Source: Tubulanus polymorphus
Lineage: Eukaryota > Nemertea > Palaeonemertea > Tubulaniformes > Tubulanidae
Assembly: GCF_964204645.1 (NCBI RefSeq)
Contig: NC_134032.1
Coordinates: forward strand, 6,999,175-7,063,174
DNA length: 64,000 nt
Direction of reading: 5' to 3'
Shown: positions 1-9,600 of the stretch, piece after piece
Numbering within the stretch: the first letter of the stretch is position 1
Layout: every line of letters begins with the position of its first letter
Program-made: the position numbers and the translations under genes
The notes under the pieces: model-generated
What the model saw: only the letters and a program-made list of their open reading frames with translations
Told to the model about the DNA's origin: nothing
The model's database searches: none

Positions 1-889
1 CTTTTGTTATTTCAGGATTATAATAATTATCAACATTTATTGCACCATTAGTATACGTTCCAATGGTAAAAAATATTAATATACCTTTAATAGATCTTCT
101 AGGGAAGTTAATATTCTCATTAATTATTTCATCATTTGCATTAATAGTTACAGTTTTAAATTTATCAATATAATCATATAATAATGAAAACCCTTGATTG
201 TATTGAGTTTGAATTATACTTGAAATATTTTCATCAGTTACCGTATCATATTCTAAACATATATTCGATAATTTATAACTCATATCTTTATTAACGCTAG
301 ATAATACAATTTCATTTACAGGAGCAAATGTTATCTCAAATATAATATCTTCTTGAATTGCGTATTTATATAAAGGTGCATTATTATTTATCAATTCAAA
401 ATCTAATGGAATTTTATATTTGCTTCCATATATACTTTTTATCAATTTATCTACATCATTTGTTAATATTGCGCTATTAGCTTCTGATCTTAATTTATTT
501 TGGTTTTCTGATTGGATTCCTTGAAATATCATATTATTTCTATTTTCTTTAGTTAACCATAAATCTTTGTAATGCATAAATAAATTATAATCATCTAATG
601 AGAAAACTGTTTCTGGACCAATCTTTATTGTTAACTTTTTAATCAAATATCTTCCAACATTATCAACGACATAATTATTATTATTACCGATTACTTTTAT
701 ATCAGCTGATAAATAAATACTATTTGGAACATAAAAAGTATTTTGTGTTAATCTAGGAATTCTAACATATAAAGTTTCATCGGGATTAATATTTGAAGGA
801 TTATGAGTAATTATATGATGTGATCTTTCTGCTTTAATAGCATTAGATATTCTATGATTCTTCGAAGGACTTATATAACTCCCACTCAT
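1..889 (-). CDS. Major capsid protein, double jelly-roll (partial, runs off window)
   Basis: The N-terminal ~296 residues of the major capsid protein are present and the C-terminus is outside the window. The reading frame is open over the whole visible part and nearly identical to the complete 413-aa copy at 54914-56155. The first jelly roll shows a KIPLDFELINNNAPLY stretch followed by FEITFAP, like the strand pattern of large-DNA-virus and Polinton capsids. The start is fixed by a T-tract plus TAAATG directly upstream. It is expected to form the icosahedral shell. The assignment rests on motif layout and position beside virion genes, and it also resembles the nematode transposon-derived protein F54H12.2 as I know that family. 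Confidence 0.8.
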   Translation of the reverse strand, partial: MSGSYISPSKNHRISNAIKAERSHHIITHNPSNINPDETLYVRIPRLTQNTFYVPNSIYLSADIKVIGNNNNYVVDNVGRYLIKKLTIKIGPETVFSLDDYNLFMHYKDLWLTKENRNNMIFQGIQSENQNKLRSEANSAILTNDVDKLIKSIYGSKYKIPLDFELINNNAPLYKYAIQEDIIFEITFAPVNEIVLSSVNKDMSYKLSNICLEYDTVTDENISSIIQTQYNQGFSLLYDYIDKFKTVTINANDEIINENINFPRRSIKGILIFFTIGTYTNGAINVDNYYNPEITK

Positions 890-909
890 TTATTTAACAA
901 AAAAAATTA
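890..909 (-). promoter_or_regulatory. Class I start motif of capsid gene
   Basis: Read on the minus strand, a run of eight T is followed by GTTAAATAAATG, the last three bases being the start codon. The same T-run, 4-6 base gap and TAAATG layout precedes most structural-type genes in all three copies. It resembles viral late promoters. Its function is inferred. Confidence 0.5.
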
Positions 910-961
910 ATTATTTATTTTTTGATATCATGGTTTACTTGATATTTTTTGATATCATGGT

Positions 962-2551
962 TTACTTGATATATTTTGATATCATATTTACTAAACCAAA
1001 AATAATAGCACTTACAACTGTAATTAAAAATAAAATAATATGTTCAGCAGCAAAGTTAATAATGTTTCCTGCAGATTTCAATATAAAACCAACAATTGAA
1101 GCAATAACTCCTGGCAATGCTGCAGCAGATCTTTTAGATAGTTCCCATAAATATTTTGCTAATTTCTTTAAACCATCTTTAACTTTATCTTGTATAGAAT
1201 TATTGCCTGGAGGTTTATCTGGTTTATTGGGAGTGGGAGTAGGAGTAGATTTTAAAGCATTTGATATAGCTAAACCAATTGTTGTGAATAACATAGTTAC
1301 AGCTGTTAGAATTGAAAGAATTGTTATTCCTTCTTATTTAAATAATAACTTTATTCTGTCTTTTAATGATATTTCAGAATTTGGTTTAATCAACAAATCT
1401 TTAAAAATAACTTTTAATCTATTAATATTATAATCATATGATTTTAATAATAATTTAATTTCTTCTTTTTGTAATTCTATGTTATATTCTAAATCATCAA
1501 TTTCTTTTTCTAAATATGCATTTCTTTTTTTAAATTCAATTTCTTCAATAACTTTATTATCTCTATCTAATTTTAATTGTTCTATTTCTTTATTTTTATC
1601 AGTTAATTCTTTTTCTAAAGTTCTAATTTTAAAATCTCTTATACTTTTATCATGCGCAATTTTATCAGCTGATTTTTGCGTACCTTTAATTTCTCTACGT
1701 GTTTGTTCAGGAAATGCTTCTAATTCATCATTAGTTAAATCAAGTAATCCTTTTTCTAGTAAATATTGCAGTCGATTTATTCCAGCACTATTCATCTCTT
1801 TTTCTGAATCTCTTAATCTATCAATTTGTTTTTCTAATTGTAATTGTAATTGTAATTGACTTGAATCATTATCAATTGGTTGAGTGTCTCTTCTCGATGT
1901 TTCGGGTGTTGAAGATCTTAATTTATCTTATCGATCTCTATTCTCTTCCATTTCTGTTTCTAAATTATTATCGATTGTTTCAAATAATTCATTAATTCTT
2001 ATTTTAAATAATTTTTTATAGTGATCTATTTCTTCTTTTGTTACATCTTCTAGTTTATTATTATAAATAATTTTCTTAATTCTATCTGGTTCTAACTTAA
2101 GCAAAGTTGATTCTGCTAATATTTTGTTTTGATTTTTATAAGAGATATTAATATAATATTCACCATTTAAATTATCACCATCCAAATAATAATAATATTC
2201 ACCATCTAAATATTTTAAATCTTTTACTAAAAGTCTAGCGCCTCTATCATTTATATTATAACCAGATTCTTCAAATAAAGGTTTAAAATCATCAATAAAT
2301 TCATTATATTCTAATTCTTGTCTTGCTAAATCTGGATTTTCATTTTCAGTATTTATTCTCTTTCTATTTGTTCTATCAAATTCATCTGTTGATGGGATTT
2401 TAGAACCACTATCTGCTAAATTAGAATTATATGCTGATTCATCATCATTATCAATATTAGTTTCTGCATCATTATAATCATCATCAATATATCCTTCATT
2501 ATTATTTCCCATTTCTCCCATTTCATAATCTTCTCCACCTTCTACATCCAT
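962..2551 (-). pseudogene. Coiled-coil/membrane protein (485-aa family), broken by two stops
   Basis: This is the counterpart of the intact 485-aa gene at 56282-57739. One frame runs the whole length but is cut by TAA codons at 1928-1930 and 1334-1336, giving pieces of 207, 153 and 110 residues. The N-terminal piece is acidic and Asn/Asp-rich. The middle piece is a Lys/Glu-rich coiled coil that begins with a short LQLQLQ repeat absent from copy C. The last piece has a proline-rich linker (TPTPNKPDKPP) and a long hydrophobic tail, probably membrane-inserted. The family recurs in animal Polintons without known function, and a virion or membrane role is only inferred. Confidence 0.75.
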
Positions 2552-2567
2552 TTACATAATAAAAAAA

Positions 2568-3983
2568 TTAAAATTTAAAATATAATATTCCTCCGATTAC
2601 AATTCCTATACAAGTTATAGCTAATTTAGTATTTTCATGTGATTTATTATCATCATTAGTTTTAATTATATCATGTTGAATAATATCAGTTTTAATATCA
2701 CCGTGTGGGTGCCGTACGGCACCATTTTCTGATGTATTGTAATCTTTTATTTTGGAATCATTAACCAATTTAATATTCTTAGTTTTAGTTTCTGTTGATT
2801 GAATATGTTTTTTATTTTTTTCACCTTCCATTAATTTTGGAGCAGTAATAATCTTTTTATTTATATCATTTAATCCAAATGAATTATTTATTGTTGCAGT
2901 TTTAATTAGATTATTATAACCAATTATATTTCCCATCTTCAATACTAAATCATTAGAAATAATTAATAGATTAGGGCCTATACAATAATTAAGTCTTACA
3001 TGAGATTTATCTAAATAATTTTGATATCTTATAATGTTTTCTGGAATCGATCTATTTTTATCATTATGAATTGAATCTTCAAATAAAACTTTAAATTGTT
3101 TTTGTGTATCGAATGATGTATTCAAATTTCCAATTATCGGTGATCTTGTTTCAACTTGTGATCCTAGAATACATATCAAATAAGTTCTAATAGATTGATT
3201 TATTCTTTCTATACCTGATTTAGTAAAACCTTCACTATTTTCTAAAATAAAATAAACCCAACCATTATTGTTTTCTTGTTTTGAATTATCATAAAATTTT
3301 GGTAATTTATTGAAATATAATGTTTCTAAATCTTTTGTTTCTATTTTACCATAACCTAATTTATTATTATAGATATTATAAAAACTATTAGATGGTATGG
3401 GAAGTGCACAATATTCTGCAATCTTTTTAGGGCAAGGAAGTGATCTTATTGTTCCAATTTTTGTTCTAAAATCAGAATTATTTATATCTATATTAAATTC
3501 ATTACAAATTTTATAAAACTTAGATAAATTAATATTGTTATCTAATTCTTTGAAATACCTAGATCCTGGTAAAGCGCACTCTAATTCATTTAATATTATT
3601 CTGATTTGAAAGTATGTATGAAATCTAAATAAACTTTGAATTAGTTTATATTTAGAATTATTCAAATGATCATTCCAACTAATTCCACATCCTGTTGTTG
3701 CACAATAAACAGCAAAATTTAATTGATTCTGCCAATACTTCATATTAGATTTTAATAACCATTGTTTTTCATCTTTCAATTTTTTAAAATTAATTAAATA
3801 TATATGAAATATATTTTCCATCTTTGCATTAAAATTATTAGTTTCAGTAACATAAATTTCTAAATTAGTTAATGAATCTAAAACTTCATTTCTATATGTA
3901 ATATCTTTATTAAAATCTATTGCTGGAATATTATATTTAATTGATTTATTATATCGGAAAGCTTTTGGAAAACTATCTACCAT
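2568..3983 (-). CDS. Conserved Polinton protein, 471 aa, intact copy
   Basis: The function of this protein is unknown. This is the only intact copy in the window: copy C has a stop codon and copy B is fused to the next gene. The strongest conserved block is AVYCATTGCGISWNDHL at residues ~91-107, followed by a YFQIRIIL-type segment and a LECALPG motif. I recall similar blocks in unnamed proteins of other animal Polintons. The C-terminal ~20 residues (TKLAITCIGIVIGGILYF) form one probable membrane segment. Residues ~423-432 contain a GAVRHPHGDI insert that copy C lacks (see findings). The start is chosen at the ATG after T7 plus TATAAATG. Confidence 0.75.
   Translation of the reverse strand: MVDSFPKAFRYNKSIKYNIPAIDFNKDITYRNEVLDSLTNLEIYVTETNNFNAKMENIFHIYLINFKKLKDEKQWLLKSNMKYWQNQLNFAVYCATTGCGISWNDHLNNSKYKLIQSLFRFHTYFQIRIILNELECALPGSRYFKELDNNINLSKFYKICNEFNIDINNSDFRTKIGTIRSLPCPKKIAEYCALPIPSNSFYNIYNNKLGYGKIETKDLETLYFNKLPKFYDNSKQENNNGWVYFILENSEGFTKSGIERINQSIRTYLICILGSQVETRSPIIGNLNTSFDTQKQFKVLFEDSIHNDKNRSIPENIIRYQNYLDKSHVRLNYCIGPNLLIISNDLVLKMGNIIGYNNLIKTATINNSFGLNDINKKIITAPKLMEGEKNKKHIQSTETKTKNIKLVNDSKIKDYNTSENGAVRHPHGDIKTDIIQHDIIKTNDDNKSHENTKLAITCIGIVIGGILYFKF
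2699..2723 (-). repeat. Palindromic in-frame micro-insert no. 1
   Basis: On the coding strand the sequence is the perfect palindrome GGTGCCGTACGGCACC followed by CACACGGTG. It encodes the GAVRHPHG residues inside the 471-aa protein. Copy C at ~57880-57895 lacks it and reads straight through the flanks. The same core recurs at 34409, 36634 and 51492 in unrelated genes. Confidence 0.85.
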
Positions 3984-4000
3984 TTATATCATTAAAAAAA

Positions 4001-4435
4001 TTAATAATTTATTAATTCTTTTAATAATTTATCTTGTTCTTCAACTGTTATATGACCATTTAAACTTATTATATAATCTAGTGTATTCTTTAATTTATTA
4101 AGTTCTTTTATATTAGTTGTAATTTTTTCTTTATTACTTTTTATATTTAATTTTGAACTTATACCAGTTAAAACACTTGAACTTAATCCTAATACACCAA
4201 TTGATATAGCTAATGGTGTTAATGGACTGAATATTGCTAAAAATGTTATTACAGAACTAATTGTAACCGAACCACTTATAATCAAATAATATATAATTTT
4301 ACTTTTTAAATATTTTTTCTTTTTTATCTTTAAGTCACTTTCAAATTCTAATATTTGTTTTTCTAAATATGTTTTTAATTTAGTTTTATTTATATCATGA
4401 GGAATAATATCAATATTATCAACTTTATCTTCCAT
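4001..4435 (-). CDS. Small two-helix membrane protein, 144 aa
   Basis: The function is unknown. A basic, Lys/Glu-rich N-terminal helix (residues ~18-45) is followed by two hydrophobic segments at ~47-68 and ~71-93, joined by a SPLTP turn, and then by a charged C-terminal helix. This layout predicts a hairpin membrane protein, perhaps of the virion. It is intact in all three copies (also 29746-30180 and 59162-59596), one of the few genes so conserved, which suggests selection during recent mobility. The gap to the 140-aa gene upstream is ~20 bp and holds the T-tract/TAAATG motif. Confidence 0.75.
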   Translation of the reverse strand: MEDKVDNIDIIPHDINKTKLKTYLEKQILEFESDLKIKKKKYLKSKIIYYLIISGSVTISSVITFLAIFSPLTPLAISIGVLGLSSSVLTGISSKLNIKSNKEKITTNIKELNKLKNTLDYIISLNGHITVEEQDKLLKELINY

Positions 4436-4454
4436 TTATTTAGAATAAAAATTA

Positions 4455-4879
4455 CTAATTAGTAAACTTATAAGCAACAAATATAACAATAACAGTTCCA
4501 CCTAAAATCCATATTATTTCATATTTCTGTTGTTCTTTACTTGGGGTATAATAATCTGATAATTTAGGTTTGTATAGATGTAATTTTTCTTTATTTGTTA
4601 CTGCGTTATATAAACTCATTGCATCATCAACTGATTGAAAATCTCTATTTGAAATCTTCTGATCATATAATTCTTTATTGATGTAATCCATATAGTTTTG
4701 TCGTTTTTTTTTCTATATTCTTCTGCAGCTTTATTGTATTTCTCTAACGCTAAGTTATGTCTTCTTTGTTCTCCTAATGAACTATTTTTATCAATATGTT
4801 TAAATAAATAACCACCACCAGTAAATGCTAAAGCGTTAACAATTGCCGATCCTATAATAGTTATAATTGCAGAAGCCAT
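4455..4879 (-). pseudogene. 140-aa membrane protein family, frameshifted
   Basis: Homologous to the intact genes at 29304-29729 and 59616-60038. The N-terminal frame (4879 down to 4616) and C-terminal frame (4691 down to 4455) overlap. The break lies in a run of eight T at ~4707, where copy C has a mixed sequence, so a homopolymer indel or a sequencing error is plausible. The family has a glycine-rich hydrophobic N-terminus (ALAFTGGGYLFKHI), a charged helical middle and a second hydrophobic segment at the C-terminus. Related proteins occur widely in animal Polintons, with no assigned role. Confidence 0.75.
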
Positions 4880-4904
4880 TTATTTAGCAAAAAAAATTAT
4901 GCAT

Positions 4905-5126
4905 TTATATGGGAGGAATATATTTTTGTTTTTCCAAATAATCAATAGTTAAATTAGATAAAGTAACTGCTAATGTTAATTTTAGAATATCATTTATATC
5001 AAATCTATCAACATTAACACTTCCCATTTTGAATACTTTTTTTAATACCATTGAATAACCAACCGTTCCAACTGATAGTAATGCGCCATTATATAATCCA
5101 GTTATTATCCACTTATTATCACTCAT
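4905..5126 (-). CDS. Conserved small Polinton protein, 73 aa
   Basis: A 73-residue protein with unknown function, almost unchanged in copies B and C. It starts with a hydrophobic segment (LYNGALLSVGTVGYSMVLKK, ~11-30), then an amphipathic part with DINDILKLTLAVTLSNLTIDYL. Its start codon follows directly on the stop codon of the upstream gene (TAA then ATG), so that stop doubles as the TAA of the TAAATG start motif. Short proteins of this kind are a recurring part of the Polinton virion gene block. A membrane or minor virion role is inferred only from this. Confidence 0.75.
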   Translation of the reverse strand: MSDNKWIITGLYNGALLSVGTVGYSMVLKKVFKMGSVNVDRFDINDILKLTLAVTLSNLTIDYLEKQKYIPPI

Positions 5127-5468
5127 TTATTTATCAAAAAAATTACTATCATCAAAATATTTAGTTAACTTATTTATGATTAATTCAACATTTATTTCAT
5201 TACTAGTTTTATGATTATCATATATTTTGGTTAATATGTTTTTAATATCATCAATAATTCCATCTTCATTTAATTCATAATATTCTAAAGGTGATTTAAT
5301 TAAATCAATTACTTTTTCTATATTATAATTTTCTTTATCAATCATTGATGCATTGTTAAATGATTTACTTTTTATATCAGTAATTACATCATTTAGTTTA
5401 ATTCTCATTTCTTTACCATGTTTAAAATCAAACCCAAAACATATACTCGGTCCAACAGTTATATTCAT
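5127..5468 (-). CDS. Conserved Polinton protein, 113 aa, unknown
   Basis: I do not recognise the fold. The N-terminus (TVGPSICFGFDFKHGKEMRI) is strongly conserved in all three copies. The remainder is an acidic, Asn/Lys-rich helical stretch that has diverged, especially in copy B where a stop interrupts it. There is no membrane segment. It lies directly upstream of the 73-aa gene with zero spacing and downstream of the 253-aa candidate penton, so both may be expressed with the virion genes. It is intact here and at 60285-60626. Confidence 0.7.
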   Translation of the reverse strand: MNITVGPSICFGFDFKHGKEMRIKLNDVITDIKSKSFNNASMIDKENYNIEKVIDLIKSPLEYYELNEDGIIDDIKNILTKIYDNHKTSNEINVELIINKLTKYFDDSNFFDK

Positions 5469-5484
5469 TTATATAGTGAAAAAA

Positions 5485-6246
5485 TTACTCTTTACATCTT
5501 ATAACTAATTCATAAATTACAGGAAAGTTATTCAAATCAATTAAGTATCCATTATGATTTCTAATTTCTAATCTAAAATTATTAAAACTAGGAATGCATG
5601 GTTTGAAATCACATTCTGTTAAATTATAATTTATTTGCGTTCCAAATTCTTTAACATTCTTCAATGGTAAAATGTTTAGTAAACCAGAATTACAAGTTAT
5701 ATCTTTAGTTGCTTCGAATGTTTTTGTAGGATCAATTAAATTGCAATAAATATAAAAATGTGTGTAAGGTATTAAGTTTGGTGTAGTAGCGTCAATATTT
5801 GTAAAAGATCTATCTGGAAGAATTCCTAACAGTTTAGCTATAGGTTTTTTTACCATAAGTTTATGTTTTTCACTATTATACAACCTTATCTTTATTCTAT
5901 CAGAACTCTCACTGTTTAAAAATCTAATACTAAACCCAGAACTACTACCTAATTTGTGCCAGGCTTTTCTATTAATTTCTTGTGATAATGTATCTAAATT
6001 ATATAACCCTGGTTTTAAATATATATAGACCCATTCATTTTTATTTTTATTAAAAACTAAAAAGACTCTATGTTCAATAGACTTATCCGATACATTGTAA
6101 AAAGAATTACATAAACTTATATTTACTAATTTTAAATCTACACAATTCTTAAATTCTCTATCTAATTGTACTAATAAATTATGTGATTTATAATTTGTAA
6201 GTTTTCTAGAATCAACAAATATTCTGTATTCTTTTAATTCCACCAT
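5485..6246 (-). CDS. Candidate minor capsid (penton-like) protein, 253 aa
   Basis: A soluble, beta-rich 253-aa protein with no membrane segment. The N-terminal YRIFVDSRKLTNYKSHNLLV block, the following DLKLVNISLCNSFYNVSD strand pattern and the C-terminal FRLEIRNHNGYLIDLNN are conserved in all copies. Size, predicted beta content and position in the virion block fit the single jelly-roll minor capsid (penton) protein that Polintons encode beside the major capsid. This is an inference from context and recalled family features, because no diagnostic catalytic motif exists for such proteins. It is intact here and in copy C (60644-61405) and broken in copy B. Confidence 0.55.
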   Translation of the reverse strand: MVELKEYRIFVDSRKLTNYKSHNLLVQLDREFKNCVDLKLVNISLCNSFYNVSDKSIEHRVFLVFNKNKNEWVYIYLKPGLYNLDTLSQEINRKAWHKLGSSSGFSIRFLNSESSDRIKIRLYNSEKHKLMVKKPIAKLLGILPDRSFTNIDATTPNLIPYTHFYIYCNLIDPTKTFEATKDITCNSGLLNILPLKNVKEFGTQINYNLTECDFKPCIPSFNNFRLEIRNHNGYLIDLNNFPVIYELVIRCKE

Positions 6247-6270
6247 TTATTTTACATATTTTCTTATTCG
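6247..6270 (-). promoter_or_regulatory. Class II start motif of 253-aa gene
   Basis: On the minus strand the sequence before the start codon reads AATAAGAAAATATGTAAAATAA then ATG. The A-rich ATATGTA-type motif differs from the T-tract type seen at most structural genes. Related motifs precede the OB-like, PolB, zinc-finger and HNH genes. Confidence 0.45.
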
Positions 6271-6605
6271 AAATCTATTTCATGGTGCCCTTTTTCATTC
6301 TTACCTTTGTATACGAAATAGAAATCTCCAGAATATAATTCTTCTAGATCTTCACTTGATAATCTATGAAATCTATCTGGTAAATAAGTTCTGAATTTAT
6401 ATTTATTTCCTTTTAATCCTTCATATTCTAAATGAATTACTAATTTATCTCCATATTTATTAGTAATTGTTTCAATGTTAGTAATTAAATATTTCTTGTG
6501 AATTGTTAACTCAGTTAACTTTTTGAATTTATAATCTACAGATTTGACGCTTGAAGTATCTTTAATTCTATCTAAGAATTCACTGTGTACTTGTTTACTC
6601 TCCAT
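6264..6605 (-). CDS. Putative OB-fold ssDNA-binding-like protein, 113 aa
   Basis: A small protein directly downstream of PolB, with only ~28 bp between them. The pattern KKYLITNIETITNKYGDKLV, then a beta strand (VIHLEYEG), then KFRTYLPDRFHRL and a closing FYFVYKG strand, looks like the strand order of OB-fold nucleic-acid-binding modules found next to polymerases in viruses and transposons. Most of its length is predicted beta with a central basic turn. I propose a single-stranded DNA binding role in element replication. That is inference from strand pattern and neighbour, since no family-defining residue proves it. It is intact in all three copies. Confidence 0.5.
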   Translation of the reverse strand: MESKQVHSEFLDRIKDTSSVKSVDYKFKKLTELTIHKKYLITNIETITNKYGDKLVIHLEYEGLKGNKYKFRTYLPDRFHRLSSEDLEELYSGDFYFVYKGKNEKGHHEIDFE

Positions 6606-6630
6606 TTGTTATACAAATTTTTATTGAAAT
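6606..6630 (-). promoter_or_regulatory. Class II start motif of OB-like gene
   Basis: Read on the minus strand: CAATAAAAATTTGTATAACAA then ATG. Copies B (27563-27583) and C show AATAAAAATATGTATTATAA or a close variant at the same place. The motif contains AATAAA, so a polyadenylation signal for the upstream PolB transcript is an alternative reading. Confidence 0.45.
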
Positions 6631-6633
6631 TGA

Positions 6634-9600
6634 TTAACACGCTAGAATCCTTTTCATAATCTCATTTTCTTTTGTTTCTTCTCTTTTGAATTTTATATAT
6701 TCATCTAAATTGCAACCATAGGCGACTGTGTGGATTCCATCATCTAAAATATATCTTTTATCATCAAATGGGTTTAGACTTATCTTCTCTATCTCTTCAA
6801 TATACATTTCATGATCTTCAGATCTTAAACATTTCATCTTATGTTTTCTAACTTCTTCATTAAATATACAATTGATGTAATCTTTGAAATGAATATTCTT
6901 TTCAACAACGCTTTTGGTAATTCCTTTTAACTTTTTAGCTTCATGTTCTTTAGTTTTATATGAATACATTTTAGATCTAATACCAATGAACTCTATCATT
7001 TCTTCACCACCTAATTCATCTTTGAATTTACCGGGAACTTTTTTATTATCATTGCTAAACAATTCATGATTTTTAGGATAGTTACTGAAATCAAAATGGT
7101 GTTTTAATGTTTTTAAATCATCAGTTATGTTATCAGTTTTTATCTTTAATATGTAAGAATCTGTATCAAAGTATAGAATTTCTATGTGTTTTTCTCCAAA
7201 ATGGGGTTGTAATATGTTATAGTAAAATTTATACATTAATAACTTTGATAATTCTAAAACCGATGCACCAACATAAATAGGTTTATTGAACTTCATAGAA
7301 GTTCCCCTCATTTTAACTGCTGCTAAATTTTCATCAAATATTCTGTTACCTATAAACTTAGGATATGATTGTAAATGCCTTATCCTTTTACCATTACTAA
7401 CTAACTCAATATCATTTCTATTTCTTATGTTTTCACAAGTCTTACCATAGAATGCATTATTCATTAGTTTGAAGAAATCTTTCTCGAAATCAGTTTTAGC
7501 TTCAGTTCTCTGTGTAGTATTAAAATCTATATATTTTTCTAACCATTTAGATTGACTGAATGAAATATATCTATGTACTTTTTTTAATATCATTCCTTGA
7601 TTCAAATAAAACTTCAACATTCTATAATGTACTACATAATTATATTTATCTTCTTGAGTTACCATTAACTTTTCTGTATGAATATGATTTTCGGGTTTAA
7701 TTCTTTTTTGGTAATTTGATAATTCTTCATGAGTTACAGTTTTATGTTCGGGACAGTAAGCTAGATTTCTAGATTTGAATTTAATATTTTCAGGGTATTC
7801 TAAATCTACAACGAAGAAGTAACCAGTATCTGAATCATCTGCAATATCTAGAATTCTATTCTTCCAATCAAATTTATCAATTTGTAAAACTTCAGTTATT
7901 TCAAACATCCCATAAGGTTGTGGTTCCATCATTGCCCAACCATAAAGATTATTTGCATCTATGTATAATAATTTATATCCAGGATTATCATTTACATTGA
8001 AATATCTATCACCTAATACACCTGAAACACCTCCTCTTATAGATTTTTCAAATAATAGTAATTGATCTATATTTGTTAACAAATCCATTTTTATATCTGT
8101 AAATTTTAATCCACAATCCCATGTTAATCCTGGTGATGAATAACAATGACAAGGATCAATATTGAAATATTTTAGGTTTACATCTCTAAACCTTTCGAAT
8201 ATATCGGTTAATAATAATACATCTGATTTTAAATATAAATCTACTAATTGCCCATGATTTGTTATTTTGAAATGATTCCAAATATTCAATGTTCTATTAT
8301 AGACTTCATCTTTAACATATTCATTTTTTAATTCATCATAGAATTGTTCTTTCAATAATTCAGTTATTTTAAAATCATTATGATTTTTATAGAAAGAATA
8401 TGGAATAGCGCCTTTATATCTCATTAATTGAAAATCATCATTATTTGGGTAATATTCTTTTAATATCTTTAATTCATCATCAACCAATGATTTTGATAGA
8501 TTGTCTAATGAACTACTTAAAAATCTATATGAATCTATAAATCTTAGACAACCAAATTGGAATGATATATAATTCTCAGATGTTTTAGCTAACATTCTAA
8601 ATTTATAAGTTGGTATTTTATCTTTTGATCTATTTGAATTTAATATTTCTATTTCATTATTAATTTCTTCTATTTTATGACATAACTGTTTGATAAATAA
8701 ATGTGCATCATATCCTGATAGATTATGAAATATAACTGGTACAAAGTTAATTTTCTTAGCTTGTAAGTTACAATTCTCATGTGCAGCGCCTCTAAACTTT
8801 CCATTCAAATGATCATGGTCTCTTACTTTTTTATCTTTATAATTAAATATCTTTTCACAATAATAACATTTATCTGCAAACTCAAATTCTTCTTTATCTT
8901 CTTCTGTCATAATTATTTCTTTATTTGTATTCAATAATTTACTAAATCTTATTTCATATTCAATTAATAAGTCACAAAAATGATTGATAACATTTTCATT
9001 TCTATAATTATAATATTCACTTTCGATTAGTTCTGGATAATTAGATTTAATATATAACCCGAAAGCTGCAGCTGATTGATGAATCTTTTTAATTGTATTT
9101 GTTATTGGTGGTTCATCAGAAAAATCATTTTCATTAAAATTTAATTTCTTTCTTTTATAATATATTTCTTTTCTATCTTGATCAGTTAGTTCTTTATTTA
9201 ATGATTCAAAATCTCCATATATTACAAATGGTACTTTATTTTTGTAATCATATTTTTTGAATTCTAATATTTTATCCTTTTCATTTGGTAAAACTAATTT
9301 ACAATAATCATGATTATCACATAGTTGTTTATGATTTAATAATGTACTTTCATTACTAAATTTATGTAAACATTTTCTACATAGATATATTTTATTATGG
9401 TGATCACTTTCTGTTCTAAAAAATAAATCTATTTGTTTAATCCACATATAATGATTCTCATAATATAGTATATCTATAACATCATTTGAATCATAATCTT
9501 TTGATAGGTATAAAGGTTCTAATGTATAATGTTTAATATTATTTCCTTTTGTATTTGGTAATTTGATTAAATCAAATACATTTATCTTTATATTATTATC

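Noticed and set aside
930-1859. Plus-strand frames over the 485-aa gene (167 and 126 codons)
   Set aside because: They are antisense shadows of the minus-strand coding region and of the 27-bp repeat.
6606-6630. AATAAA in class II motifs read as polyadenylation signals only
   Set aside because: Not fully excluded, but the motif also precedes polB and HNH, the first genes of their blocks, where no upstream gene needs a polyadenylation site. I therefore kept the start-motif reading.
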